Assembly: GCF_019904175.1 (NCBI RefSeq)
Contig: NZ_CP061913.1
Span: 9,548,001-9,612,000, forward strand
Direction: 5' to 3'
Length of the DNA: 64,000 nucleotides
DNA from: Dactylosporangium vinaceum
GTDB lineage: Bacteria > Actinomycetota > Actinomycetes > Mycobacteriales > Micromonosporaceae
Each line of letters begins with the position of its first letter. Position 1 is the first letter of the stretch. The translations under genes and the position numbers were made by a program. The notes under the pieces were generated by a model. The model was not told the origin of the DNA and did no database searches. It saw only the letters and a list, made by a program, of their open reading frames with translations. Shown here piece after piece: positions 17,396 to 25,508 of the stretch.

Positions 17396-18214
17396 TTACG
17401 CGACCGTCCGGCAGTTCATCTGGGCGTCCTTGGGGACCAGGAACTGGGCCGCCTTCGCGTAGCCGTCGCCCTTGTGGATCGGGAACACGCTGAAGTACAC
17501 GATGCTGCCCGCGGGCATCTTCGAGGGGTTGATGACCAGGTCGTAGCGCGAGCTCTCGTCCTCGACGACCTTCTTGACCACGAAGACCTGCCTGGTCTCC
17601 GGCAGCTCGTTGCCCTGCGGCGTGCACAGGACGTCGGCCTTGACCACGGCCGGGATGCCGGCGCCGGCGAGGGCCTTCTCCAGGGTGGCCGGGTCGAGGA
17701 TCTTCCTGTAGTCCAGGGTCAGCTCGACCGACCCGTCCGCGAACCCCGCCCGAAGGTGTGCAGTGGCGCGTGACAGATGGACGCCGACGGTCGCCGCGGA
17801 GATCCCGAGCACCTCGGCCACGGTCCTGGTATCCAGGTCGAGCCAGATCCGGAGCACCACCACCTCCCGCTGCCGCCGCGGCAGTCGCCGGACGGCCGCG
17901 AGCAGTACGTGGTCGGCTCCCTCGTCGACGGGCTGGGCCCGGTCGTGCCCGTCGAGCACGACCTCCCGCCGATACCGCCGCCACCAGGAGATCCGCAGGT
18001 TCAGGGCGGTGCGCACCACCCAGGCCGCGGGCGCCGGATGCCGGCTGACCTTGGACCAGGACGCCCAGGCCCGCGCGAACCCCTCGGCGACGAGATCCTC
18101 CGCAAGCGTCAGGTCACCGGTCGTGGCGAGGACGGCCCGCAGACACTGATCCCGGCTCTGCCGGTAGAAGTCGGCGAAGGCCATCCGTTCACGTTCCACA
18201 CCCGGCTCACGCAT
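17396..18214 (-). CDS. ECF sigma factor with C-terminal extension of about 100 residues
   Basis: 272 residues. Region 2 (about 12-75: FADFYRQSRDQCLRAVLATT, then L-A-E-D-L-V-A-E-G-F-A-R-A-W) and region 4 (about 105-165: LPRRQREVVVLRIWLDL, then V-G-V-H-L-S-R) define a SigE-like ECF sigma factor. After about residue 165 the frame continues into a distinct domain (TLDYRKILDPATLEKALAGA through KDAQMNCRTVA) with two Cys, which in this family I would expect to belong to a separate membrane protein gene. It could be an in-frame deletion fusion. ATG 18214 has GGAGG just upstream; ATG 18184 is an alternative. Confidence 0.82.
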   Translation of the reverse strand: MREPGVERERMAFADFYRQSRDQCLRAVLATTGDLTLAEDLVAEGFARAWASWSKVSRHPAPAAWVVRTALNLRISWWRRYRREVVLDGHDRAQPVDEGADHVLLAAVRRLPRRQREVVVLRIWLDLDTRTVAEVLGISAATVGVHLSRATAHLRAGFADGSVELTLDYRKILDPATLEKALAGAGIPAVVKADVLCTPQGNELPETRQVFVVKKVVEDESSRYDLVINPSKMPAGSIVYFSVFPIHKGDGYAKAAQFLVPKDAQMNCRTVA

Positions 18215-18296
18215 GGGCCTCCGGATCCATTTACCTGGCTCGGAGAAATATTTTGCACTGGAAGTTTCAGCCCTGACCAGCGTGGACGGTCGAGTT

Positions 18297-18306
18297 GAAG
18301 CGCTTC
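18297..18306. promoter_or_regulatory. LacI-type palindromic operator candidate upstream of the cellulase gene
   Basis: GAAGCGCTTC is a perfect 10-bp palindrome with the AGCGCT core typical of LacI-family operators such as the CebR/CelR boxes that control cellulase genes in actinobacteria. Flanking T and A extend it with one mismatch. It covers the TTG codon that would open the longest cellulase frame, which argues for the downstream GTG as the start. Confidence 0.55.
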
Positions 18307-18345
18307 GAATTGACGGCGATCGTTCAGGTGCGCAGGGTTCGGATC

Positions 18346-20010
18346 GTGCGTACCCGAACCCATAGAACGAGACGACTCCTCGGTGGAGCGGTGGCGCTGG
18401 CCGCCGCCGCGGCCGGTGCGGTCGTCGCCGTCACCCTCACGGCCGGCACCGCTGACGCGGGGACCGGCACCGGCTACCTCCACACCAGCGGGAACAAGAT
18501 CGTCGACTCGACCGGGGCCACCGTCCGGCTGACCGGTATCAACTGGTTTGGCATGGAGACCGACAACCACACCTTCCACGGGCTGTGGGCGGGCCGGCCG
18601 GCCACCTGGACCCAGCAGATCGACCACATGGCGCAGCTCGGGTTCAACACCATCCGGGTGCCGTACACCGGCGACTCCCTGCGCGCGGGCGCCACCGCCA
18701 CGAGCGTCAACACGGACACCAACCCGGAGCTCGTCGGGCTGTCCCCGCTGCAGATCCTGGACAAGGTCGTCAACTACGCGGGCAGCAAGGGGATGCGCAT
18801 CATCCTCGACCGGCACCGCCCGACGGCCGCCGGGCAGACCCCGCTCTGGTACACGGCCGCCGCGTCCGAGGCCAGTGAGATCGCCGACTGGCAGTCGCTG
18901 GCATCGCGCTACGCGAACAACCCGACGGTCATCGGCGCCGACCTGTTCAACGAGCCGCACGCCGACGGCACGGACCCGAACGGCACCGGCTCCTGCTGGG
19001 GCTGCGGCGACACCACCAAGGACTGGCGCCTGGCCGCCGAGCGCATCGGCAACGCGGTCCTGCAGACCAACTCCAACTGGCTGATCTTCGTCGAGGGTGT
19101 CAGCTGTGACGGCAACGGCGGCTCGCCGAACGTCTACGACAACATTCCCGACGACCCGATGGCGTGCGACTGGTGGGGCGGCAACCTCTCCAAGGCCGGC
19201 ACGTATCCGGTGCGCCTCAACGTCGCCAACCGGCTCGTGTACTCCGCGCACGACTACGGCATCTCGGTGTACGACCGCCAGCCCTGGTTCAAGGACCCGA
19301 ACTTCCCGAACAACCTTCCGGACGTCTGGGACCACTTCTGGGGCTACCTCTACAAGCAGAACATCGCGCCGGTACTGGTGGGAGAGTTCGGCAGCACCCT
19401 GCAGAACCCACTCGACACGCAGTGGCTGACCAAGCTCATGCAGTACATGGGGCAGGGTACGAACGGCATCTCGTTCACCTACTGGTCCTGGAACCCGGAC
19501 TCCGGCGACACCGGCGGCATCGTCAGCGACGACTGGAACACGGTCAATCAGGCCAAGATGAACATCATCGGCCCGTACCTCAACCCGCCCGTCGGCGGCG
19601 GCGGCCCGACCTCGCAGGGCCCGACCTCACCGTCGCCGTCCCGGAGCGTCTCGACCTCCCCGTCCCCGTCGCGCAGCGCCTCCTCCTCGCCGCCACCGGC
19701 GAACGGCGCCTGCTCCGCGACCTACGAGGTGACGAGCAGCTGGCCCGGCTCGCCCGGCGGCTTCCAGACCACCGTCACCGTGAAGGCCGGCACGTCCGCC
19801 ATCTCCAAGTGGACGATCAAGTGGACGTTCGCCAACGGCCAGACGATCACCCAGCTCTGGAACGGCACCCTGACCACCTCCGGCTCCGCGGTCACGGTGA
19901 CGAACACGGCGTACAACGGCACGATCCCGGCCAACGGCTCGACCAGCTTCGGCTTCACCGGCACGTGGACCGGCACCAACGCCGTCCCCACGCTCACCTG
20001 CACCGCCTGA
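18346..20010 (+). CDS. Secreted GH5 endoglucanase with C-terminal CBM2
   Basis: 554 residues from GTG 18346; the longest frame begins at TTG 18295, inside a putative operator. A basic N-terminus and Ala-rich signal end near GTADA. The GH5 catalytic domain (about 40-415) has the acid/base Glu in LFNEPHADG and the nucleophile Glu in LVGEFGS. A Ser/Pro/Thr linker (SPSPSRSVSTSPSPSRS) leads to a CBM2 of about 100 residues with paired Cys at its ends (CSATYEV ... LTCTA) and conserved W-P-G and W-T-I-K-W-T-F. It hydrolyses beta-1,4-glucan outside the cell. Confidence 0.92.
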   Translation: MRTRTHRTRRLLGGAVALAAAAAGAVVAVTLTAGTADAGTGTGYLHTSGNKIVDSTGATVRLTGINWFGMETDNHTFHGLWAGRPATWTQQIDHMAQLGFNTIRVPYTGDSLRAGATATSVNTDTNPELVGLSPLQILDKVVNYAGSKGMRIILDRHRPTAAGQTPLWYTAAASEASEIADWQSLASRYANNPTVIGADLFNEPHADGTDPNGTGSCWGCGDTTKDWRLAAERIGNAVLQTNSNWLIFVEGVSCDGNGGSPNVYDNIPDDPMACDWWGGNLSKAGTYPVRLNVANRLVYSAHDYGISVYDRQPWFKDPNFPNNLPDVWDHFWGYLYKQNIAPVLVGEFGSTLQNPLDTQWLTKLMQYMGQGTNGISFTYWSWNPDSGDTGGIVSDDWNTVNQAKMNIIGPYLNPPVGGGGPTSQGPTSPSPSRSVSTSPSPSRSASSSPPPANGACSATYEVTSSWPGSPGGFQTTVTVKAGTSAISKWTIKWTFANGQTITQLWNGTLTTSGSAVTVTNTAYNGTIPANGSTSFGFTGTWTGTNAVPTLTCTA

Positions 20011-20024
20011 CCCGAACGATCCGC

Positions 20025-20060
20025 ACCGGGCCGGTCGACCTCGAGGTCGACCGGCCCGGT
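20025..20060. terminator. 36-bp perfect palindrome between convergent cellulase and MFS genes
   Basis: The sequence from ACCGGGCCGG to CCGGCCCGGT is an uninterrupted inverted repeat centred between 20042 and 20043 (centre CTCGAG), able to form a 16-bp GC-rich stem with a 4-base loop. CGTTTC follows on the plus strand. It sits 15 bases after the cellulase stop and 27 before the MFS stop, and so fits a bidirectional terminator. Confidence 0.8.
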
Positions 20061-20087
20061 CGTTTCACGCTCGCCGGCCGCGTGCCG

Positions 20088-21551
20088 TCAGCGGTGGGCC
20101 GGGGCGTCTTCCAGCCCCGCCGCCCCGAGAACGTCGTCGGCCTCCACCTCGGCCACCGTCAGCGCGACCGGGCGGCGGGCCCGGGGCAGGGCCCACGCGA
20201 CCACCGCGGCCGCGAGCGCGGCCAGGGCGGCGCCGATCACGAAGATGGTCACGAACTGGGCTTCGCGGGGCAGCGGTACCGGACCGGGTATCGGGTTGCG
20301 GGTCAGCATCGTGACCACGAAGGCCGTCCCCAGGGACATGCCCACCGACCGCGCGATCGAGTTCACACTGTTCGCGATGCCCGTCTCGGACGGTTCGACG
20401 TGGGCGATGAGCAGGGCGGGCAGCGCCGCGTAGCCGAAGGTGACAGCCGTGTTCACCATGAGGGCGCCCACGATGACCTCCCAGGTGGCCGAGTGCAGCA
20501 CCGCGAGCAGCGCGAAGCCCAGGCCGGCCAGGACGGCCGCGATGACCAGGGTGGCCTTCGCGCCGAAGCGGGCGACCAGGCGGCCGCCCAGCGGGGCGGT
20601 GATGACGCCGCCGGCCGTGCCGGGCAGGAGGTAGACCAGGCTGGCGGCCAGGACCGTGGCGCCGAAGCCGTAGCCGGCGACCGCTGACGGGGTCTGGACC
20701 AGGGCGGAGACGGACAGGAAGACGGCGAACATCGAGAAGCCCAGGAACAGGCCGGCCGCGTTGGCCACCACGAGCGGGCGGTGGCTGAGCATCCGGGTGC
20801 TCACCAGGGGGTGGGTGACGCGGCGCTCGAAGAGGACGAAGGCGGCCAGCACGACCACCGCCAGCGCCAGCGAGCCCAGGACCCGGGGTGAGGCCCAGCC
20901 CCAGCCGTTGCCCTCCTCCAGGGGCAGGATCAGCAGGACCAGGCCGAGCCCCAGCAGCCCGGCGCCGGCCCAGTCGAGGCGGCCGGTGGCGGCTCCGGCG
21001 CGGCGGGGCAGGAGCCAGACGCCGGCCAGGCCGATCGCGGTCATGGCGGTGGCCAGCCAGAACAGCTCGTGGTAGTCGCCGCCGTTGCGCATGAGCAGGC
21101 CGGTGACGACCAGGCCGAAGCCGGCCCCGACGGAGAGCATGCCGCTCACGACGGCCATCGCGCCGGTCAGGCGCTGCGGGGTCAGCTCCTCGCGGAGCAT
21201 GCCGATCGCCAGGGGGAACAGGCCGAAGCTCGCGGCCTGGGCGACCCGGCCGGCCAGGAGCAGCGGGAGGCTCGACGTGGTCGCGCCGAGGATTGAGCCG
21301 AGCAGGACGACGGCGAGGACGCCGAGCATCACCGGGCGGCGGCCGTAGAGGTCGCCGAGGCGGCCCAGCATCGGGGTGAAGACGGCGGCGGCGAGCAGGT
21401 TGGCCGTCACGACCCAACTGGCCGCACTGGTGGAGACGCCCAGGTCGGCCTGGATGTCGGCGACGACCGGGACGACGAGGGTCTGCAGCGCCGACACGAG
21501 CAGCACCACGTAGCAGGCGACGGGCAGGGCCAAGCGGGTTCTGAGGCTCAC
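20088..21551 (-). CDS. MFS drug exporter (DHA2-like)
   Basis: 487 residues from GTG 21551; GTG 21590 is in frame but lies within the operator. Hydrophobic segments are consistent with 14 membrane helices. LGRLGDLYGRRPVM (about residue 60) is the loop 2-3 motif A, and the hydrophobic start LALPVACYVVLLVSALQTLVV is typical. Substrates are likely toxic small molecules, exported by proton antiport. It is divergent from a TetR gene that should repress it; the shared 21-bp operator lies between them. Confidence 0.9.
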   Translation of the reverse strand: MSLRTRLALPVACYVVLLVSALQTLVVPVVADIQADLGVSTSAASWVVTANLLAAAVFTPMLGRLGDLYGRRPVMLGVLAVVLLGSILGATTSSLPLLLAGRVAQAASFGLFPLAIGMLREELTPQRLTGAMAVVSGMLSVGAGFGLVVTGLLMRNGGDYHELFWLATAMTAIGLAGVWLLPRRAGAATGRLDWAGAGLLGLGLVLLILPLEEGNGWGWASPRVLGSLALAVVVLAAFVLFERRVTHPLVSTRMLSHRPLVVANAAGLFLGFSMFAVFLSVSALVQTPSAVAGYGFGATVLAASLVYLLPGTAGGVITAPLGGRLVARFGAKATLVIAAVLAGLGFALLAVLHSATWEVIVGALMVNTAVTFGYAALPALLIAHVEPSETGIANSVNSIARSVGMSLGTAFVVTMLTRNPIPGPVPLPREAQFVTIFVIGAALAALAAAVVAWALPRARRPVALTVAEVEADDVLGAAGLEDAPAHR

Positions 21552-21580
21552 CCGACCGAACGTAGACGCGTCGCCGAGGA

Positions 21581-21601
21581 TTTTCAACACTGTGTCGAAA
21601 A
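21581..21601. promoter_or_regulatory. TetR operator candidate (21-bp near-perfect palindrome)
   Basis: Inverted repeat with arms TTTTC.ACAC and GTGT.GAAAA around a central T; only one of ten base pairs mismatches. It lies between the divergent MFS and TetR genes, seven bases before the TetR ATG, and covers the upstream GTG of the MFS frame. It would allow one repressor dimer pair to control both genes. Confidence 0.7.
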
Positions 21602-21607
21602 TAAGTG

Positions 21608-22279
21608 ATGGCGTGTAAAGTCACAGCCGTGCCAGCCATCAAGAGCCGCCGCGCGCCGACGAAAGGCGATCAGCGGGAGCAGGCCCTCGTCGAGGCGGCC
21701 CGGGACGTGTTCCGGGAGAAGTCGATAAGCCAGGTGACGATCGACGACCTGGCCGGGGCGGCGGGCATCGCCCGCTCGGGGTTTTACTTCTACTTCGAGT
21801 CGAAGCAGGCCCTGCTGGCCGCGCTCGTCGACCAGCGGCTGGCCGAGGCCGACCTGGAGATGGCCGAGTGGCTCGCCTCCGACGGGCTGAACCGCGCGGC
21901 GCTGCGGCGCGGGCTGGCGGCCGGGCTCGCCCGGTGGAAGGTCGACGGGCGCTGGCTGCGCGAGGCGTTCATCACGCCCGACCCCGGGCCCGAGGTGATG
22001 CACGTGCGTGACCGGCTGGTCGACGAGGGCTGCACGCTGTTCAGCACGCGCATCGAGCGGGACGCGCGGGCCGGGCTGACCGTCGGCGGGCCGCCCGACC
22101 TGCTGGCCAAGATGGCCGTCCACCTGCGCAGCATCACGTTCGCCGACGTGTACGCCAACCCGGGCGCCTACGACGAGGACGAGCTACTCGACACCCTCAC
22201 CGACGCCATCCTGCGCCTGGTCTACGGCCCCGTCCCCGACGGGGTCACGCAGAAGACCCCCGCCGACGCCGGGCAGTAG
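21608..22279 (+). CDS. TetR-family repressor of the divergent MFS exporter
   Basis: 223 residues from ATG 21608; GTG 21629 (VPAIKSRRAPTKGDQ) is equally plausible. The helix-turn-helix (about 20-65: QALVEAARDVFREK, then I-D-D-L-A-G-A-A-G-I-A-R-S-G-F-Y-F-Y-F) is clear, and the C-terminal domain resembles the EthR-type ligand pocket (ARWKVDGRWLREAF). Divergent transcription with the MFS gene and the palindrome between them support autoregulation. Its last 96 bases overlap the 3' end of the convergent TetR gene. Confidence 0.9.
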   Translation: MACKVTAVPAIKSRRAPTKGDQREQALVEAARDVFREKSISQVTIDDLAGAAGIARSGFYFYFESKQALLAALVDQRLAEADLEMAEWLASDGLNRAALRRGLAAGLARWKVDGRWLREAFITPDPGPEVMHVRDRLVDEGCTLFSTRIERDARAGLTVGGPPDLLAKMAVHLRSITFADVYANPGAYDEDELLDTLTDAILRLVYGPVPDGVTQKTPADAGQ

Positions 22280-22894
22280 CGCGAACTTCCGCTCCAGCCC
22301 GTCGACAAGCGCGTCGAGCCCCAGCTCGAAGGCGCCGTCGTCGACCTGGGTGTGCCGGCCGGCCAGGCGGTGGGCGTCGCGCAGGTGCGGGTAGTCGGCG
22401 GCATACAGGGACGGGTCGTCGACGAAGCCCAGCGCGAACGACCCGAGCGCCGAGCCCGCCACGAAGTACCGCATCGCCGCCCCGATCCGCGTGGCGTGCG
22501 TCGGCGGCCAGCCCGCGTCGACGAGCGCGCCGTACACCGCATCGGCCAGCCGCAGCGAGGCCGGGCGCCGGGCCGGGCCACGGGCCAGGAACGGCACGAC
22601 GTTCGGGTGGGCCCGGAACGCCGACCGGTACGCGCGCGCCCACGACCGCAGCGCCGAAGGCCACGGGTCGCGGCCGAGCATCGACAGGTCCACTCCGGCC
22701 ACGATCGCGTCGCCGACGGCGTCGACGATCTCCTCCTTGGTCGCGAAGTGGTTGTACAGGGACGGCGCCTGCACCCCCAGTTCGCGGGCCAGCCGCCGGG
22801 TCGACAGCGCGTCCAGACCGTCCGCGTCCACGATCGCGGTGGCGACCTCGACGATGCGGTCGCGGTTCAGCAGTGGCGTTCGGGGACGGACCAT
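22184..22894 (-). CDS. TetR-family regulator with C-terminal domain of TetR_C_1 type
   Basis: 236 residues. The helix-turn-helix (about 8-55: NRDRIVEVATAIVDADG, then L-A-R-E-L-G-V-Q-A-P-S-L-Y-N-H-F) is followed by a typical ligand domain ending near LVDGLERKFALL. The last 25-30 residues are Gly/Asp-rich and are encoded antisense to the preceding TetR gene (96-base overlap), which suggests loss of an earlier stop. It is divergent from the acyl-CoA dehydrogenase gene, with a 17-bp palindrome between them; it is the likely regulator of the downstream catabolic genes. Confidence 0.88.
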   Translation of the reverse strand: MVRPRTPLLNRDRIVEVATAIVDADGLDALSTRRLARELGVQAPSLYNHFATKEEIVDAVGDAIVAGVDLSMLGRDPWPSALRSWARAYRSAFRAHPNVVPFLARGPARRPASLRLADAVYGALVDAGWPPTHATRIGAAMRYFVAGSALGSFALGFVDDPSLYAADYPHLRDAHRLAGRHTQVDDGAFELGLDALVDGLERKFALLPGVGGGLLRDPVGDGAVDQAQDGVGEGVE

Positions 22895-22909
22895 GAGTAC
22901 GATCCTAGA

Positions 22910-22926
22910 AACTAACAGCGTTAGTT
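22910..22926. promoter_or_regulatory. TetR operator candidate AACTAAC-AGC-GTTAGTT
   Basis: A perfect inverted repeat with 7-bp arms and a 3-base centre in the 43-base gap between the divergent TetR start (22894) and acyl-CoA dehydrogenase ATG (22938). ACTAAC/GTTAGT arms are common for TetR repressors of fatty-acid-type catabolic genes. It lies close enough to both starts to control both promoters. Confidence 0.75.
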
Positions 22927-22937
22927 AAGGAATCGGG

Positions 22938-24089
22938 ATGGATCTGAGCCTCAGCGAGGAGCAACTGGCCGTGCAGCGGCTGGCCGCGGAGTTCACGGAT
23001 CGGGAGATCGCGCCCCACGCGGCCGCCTGGGACCGGGCCGAGCAGGTGGATCTGCGGGTGGTCAAGAAGATGGCCGATCTCGGCATGTTCGGCATCACCA
23101 TCCCGGAGGAGTACGGCGGTAGCGGTGGCGACCACCTGACCTACTGCCTGCTCCTGGAGGAGCTGGGCCGGGGCGACTCGTCGGTCCGCGGCATCGTGTC
23201 GGTGTCCCTGGGCCTGGTGGCCAAGAGTATCGCCACCTACGGCACGGAGCAGCAGAAATCCGAGCTCCTGCCGCGCCTGTGCGCGGCCGAGGACCTAGCC
23301 TGCTTCGCGCTGACGGAGCCCGACACCGGCTCCGACGCCGGATCGCTGGCCACCAGGGCGACGAAGGTCGACGGCGGCTGGCGGATCGACGGCGCGAAGA
23401 TGTTCATCACGAACGGCACCTGGGCCAAGGTCGCGCTCGTGTTCGCGCGCACCGGCGGACCGGGGCCGAAGGGCGTCTCCGCGTTCCTGGTGCCGATGCC
23501 GTCCGACGGGCTGCAGGTCACCGAGATCCACGGCAAGCTCGGCCTGCGCGGCCAGGCGACGGCGATGCTGAGCTTCGACGACGTCGAGGTGCCGCCGACC
23601 GCGCTGCTCGGCGCGGAGGGCCAGGGGTTCAAGATCTCGATGGCCGCGCTGGCCAAGGGGCGGATGTCGCTGGCCGCCGGCTGCGTCGGGATCATCCAGG
23701 GCTGCCTGGACGCCGCGACCGGCTACGCCACCCAGCGCGAGCAGTTCGGCCGGAAGATCGCCGGGTTCCAGCTCGTGCAGCAGCTCATCGCCGACATCGC
23801 GGTCGAGGCGGACGCGGCCCGGCTGCTCACCTGGCGCGTCGCCGACCTGATCGACCGGGGCCAGGAGTTCGCCACGGCGTCGAGCACGGCCAAGCTGTTC
23901 GCGAGCGAGGCGGCGGTGCGCGCGGCCAACGCGGCGCTGCAGGTGTTCGGCGGCTACGGGTACATCGACGAGTACCCCGTCGGCAAGTATCTCCGCGACG
24001 CCCGGGTCACTACCGTGTACGAGGGCACCAGCCAGATCCAGAAGCTCATCATCGGCCGCGCTCTCACTGGCGTGAGCGCGTTCGCGTAA
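22938..24089 (+). CDS. Acyl-CoA dehydrogenase
   Basis: 383 residues, full family length. It shows family signature 1 (ALTEPDTGSDAGS, about 125) and the second signature near the C-terminus (QVFGGYGYIDEYPVGKYLRD), followed by the catalytic Glu in VYEGTSQIQ. It is a FAD-dependent homotetramer that oxidises acyl-CoA to enoyl-CoA and passes electrons to ETF. The start ATG follows AAGGAA. It is the first gene of a plus-strand set with aldehyde and alcohol dehydrogenase genes, 14 bases and 55 bases apart. Confidence 0.95.
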   Translation: MDLSLSEEQLAVQRLAAEFTDREIAPHAAAWDRAEQVDLRVVKKMADLGMFGITIPEEYGGSGGDHLTYCLLLEELGRGDSSVRGIVSVSLGLVAKSIATYGTEQQKSELLPRLCAAEDLACFALTEPDTGSDAGSLATRATKVDGGWRIDGAKMFITNGTWAKVALVFARTGGPGPKGVSAFLVPMPSDGLQVTEIHGKLGLRGQATAMLSFDDVEVPPTALLGAEGQGFKISMAALAKGRMSLAAGCVGIIQGCLDAATGYATQREQFGRKIAGFQLVQQLIADIAVEADAARLLTWRVADLIDRGQEFATASSTAKLFASEAAVRAANAALQVFGGYGYIDEYPVGKYLRDARVTTVYEGTSQIQKLIIGRALTGVSAFA

Positions 24090-24103
24090 GGGGCGACACC
24101 ACC

Positions 24104-25453
24104 GTGATCGACGTCATCAATCCCGCCACCGAGCAGGTCATCGGCTCCGTTGCGGCCGGCTCCCCGGACACCGTCTCCGGTGCCGTCGCCGCCGCCCGCG
24201 CCGCCCAGCCCGCCTGGGCCGCGCTCCCCCGCACCGAGCGCGCGGCCCGGCTGCGGGCGCTCCAGGAGGGCCTGGCCGCGGCCGCGCCCGAGCTCGCCGA
24301 ACTCATCAGCGCCGAGATGGGGGCGCCGCTGCCGGTGGCCCGCAAGGTGCAGGTCGGCCTGCCCCTGGCCACGCTCCAGTCGATGGTCGAACTGCTCGAC
24401 AATCCCGAAGTACCGGAGACGATCGGCAATTCGCGGGTGTACCGCGAGCCGGTGGGCGTCGTCGCGGCGATCACGCCCTGGAACTACCCCCTGCACCAGA
24501 CGGTGGCCAAGGTGGCGCCCGCGCTCGCGGCCGGCAACACCGTCGTGCACAAGCCCAGCGAGGTCGCCCCGCTGTCGGCCAACCGCCTGGCCGAGCTCGT
24601 GCGGGCGGCGGGCATCCCGGACGGCGTCTACAACGTGGTCCACGGCTACGGCGATCCGACAGGCGCGGCCCTGGCCGGGCACCCGGGCATCGACCTGGTC
24701 TCGTTCACCGGCTCCACCGCCGCCGGGCGGAAGGTCGCCGCGCTGGCCGCCGCGAACGTCACCCGGGTCGCGCTCGAGCTGGGCGGCAAGTCGGCGAACG
24801 TCATCCTGGACGACGCCGACCTGGCCGCCGCCGTGAAGGTCGGCGTGGCCAACTGCTTCCTCAACTCCGGCCAGACCTGCACCGCCTGGACCCGCATGCT
24901 GGTGCCCGAGTCCCGCCACGACGAGGCGGTCGAGCTGGCCGCGGCGGCCGCGGCGAAGTACACCGTCGGCGACCCCTCCGACCCGGCCACCCGCCTGGGC
25001 CCGCTCGCGTCGGCGGCGCAGCGGGATCGGGTGCTCGGGTACATCGAGCGCGGCAAGCGCGACGGCGCGACAGTCGCCTTCGGCGGGGGCGAGGTCCCGG
25101 CCGTGGGCTACTACGTGGCCCCGGTGGTCTTCGCGGGCGTCGACCCCGAGTCGGTGATCGCCCAGGAGGAGATCTTCGGGCCCGTGCTGTCGATCATCCG
25201 GTACCGCGACGAGGCCGACGCCGTCCGCATCGCCAACGCCACCCGCTACGGCCTGGCCGGCGCCGTCTGGTCGGCCGACCGCGACCGGGCCCTGGCCGTC
25301 GCCCGCCGGATGCGCACCGGCCAGGTCGACATCAACGGCGGCTCGTTCAACCCGCTCGCCCCGTTCGGCGGCATCGGCGACTCCGGCTACGGCCGCGAGC
25401 TCGGCCCGCACGGCTACGACGAGTTCACCGCGGTGAAGGCCGTGCAGCTGTGA
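24104..25453 (+). CDS. NAD(P)-dependent aldehyde dehydrogenase
   Basis: 449 residues from GTG 24104. The catalytic Cys is in NSGQTCTAW, the general base Glu in ALELGGKSANV, the cofactor-binding TPWNYPLHQT and FTGSTAAGRKV motifs are in order, and the EEIFGPVLS motif lies near the C-terminus. It oxidises an aldehyde to a carboxylic acid. Its place between an acyl-CoA dehydrogenase and an alcohol dehydrogenase fits the alcohol-to-acid step of the cluster's route. Confidence 0.95.
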   Translation: MIDVINPATEQVIGSVAAGSPDTVSGAVAAARAAQPAWAALPRTERAARLRALQEGLAAAAPELAELISAEMGAPLPVARKVQVGLPLATLQSMVELLDNPEVPETIGNSRVYREPVGVVAAITPWNYPLHQTVAKVAPALAAGNTVVHKPSEVAPLSANRLAELVRAAGIPDGVYNVVHGYGDPTGAALAGHPGIDLVSFTGSTAAGRKVAALAAANVTRVALELGGKSANVILDDADLAAAVKVGVANCFLNSGQTCTAWTRMLVPESRHDEAVELAAAAAAKYTVGDPSDPATRLGPLASAAQRDRVLGYIERGKRDGATVAFGGGEVPAVGYYVAPVVFAGVDPESVIAQEEIFGPVLSIIRYRDEADAVRIANATRYGLAGAVWSADRDRALAVARRMRTGQVDINGGSFNPLAPFGGIGDSGYGRELGPHGYDEFTAVKAVQL

Positions 25454-25508
25454 ACCCCTCCGGTGAAGGCTGTCGGACCGTGCAACCTTCGGTGCAGGCG
25501 GTTCATCA

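Noticed and set aside
18295..18345. Upstream TTG start of the cellulase gene
   Set aside because: It lies within a palindromic operator and would add 17 residues before a normal signal peptide.
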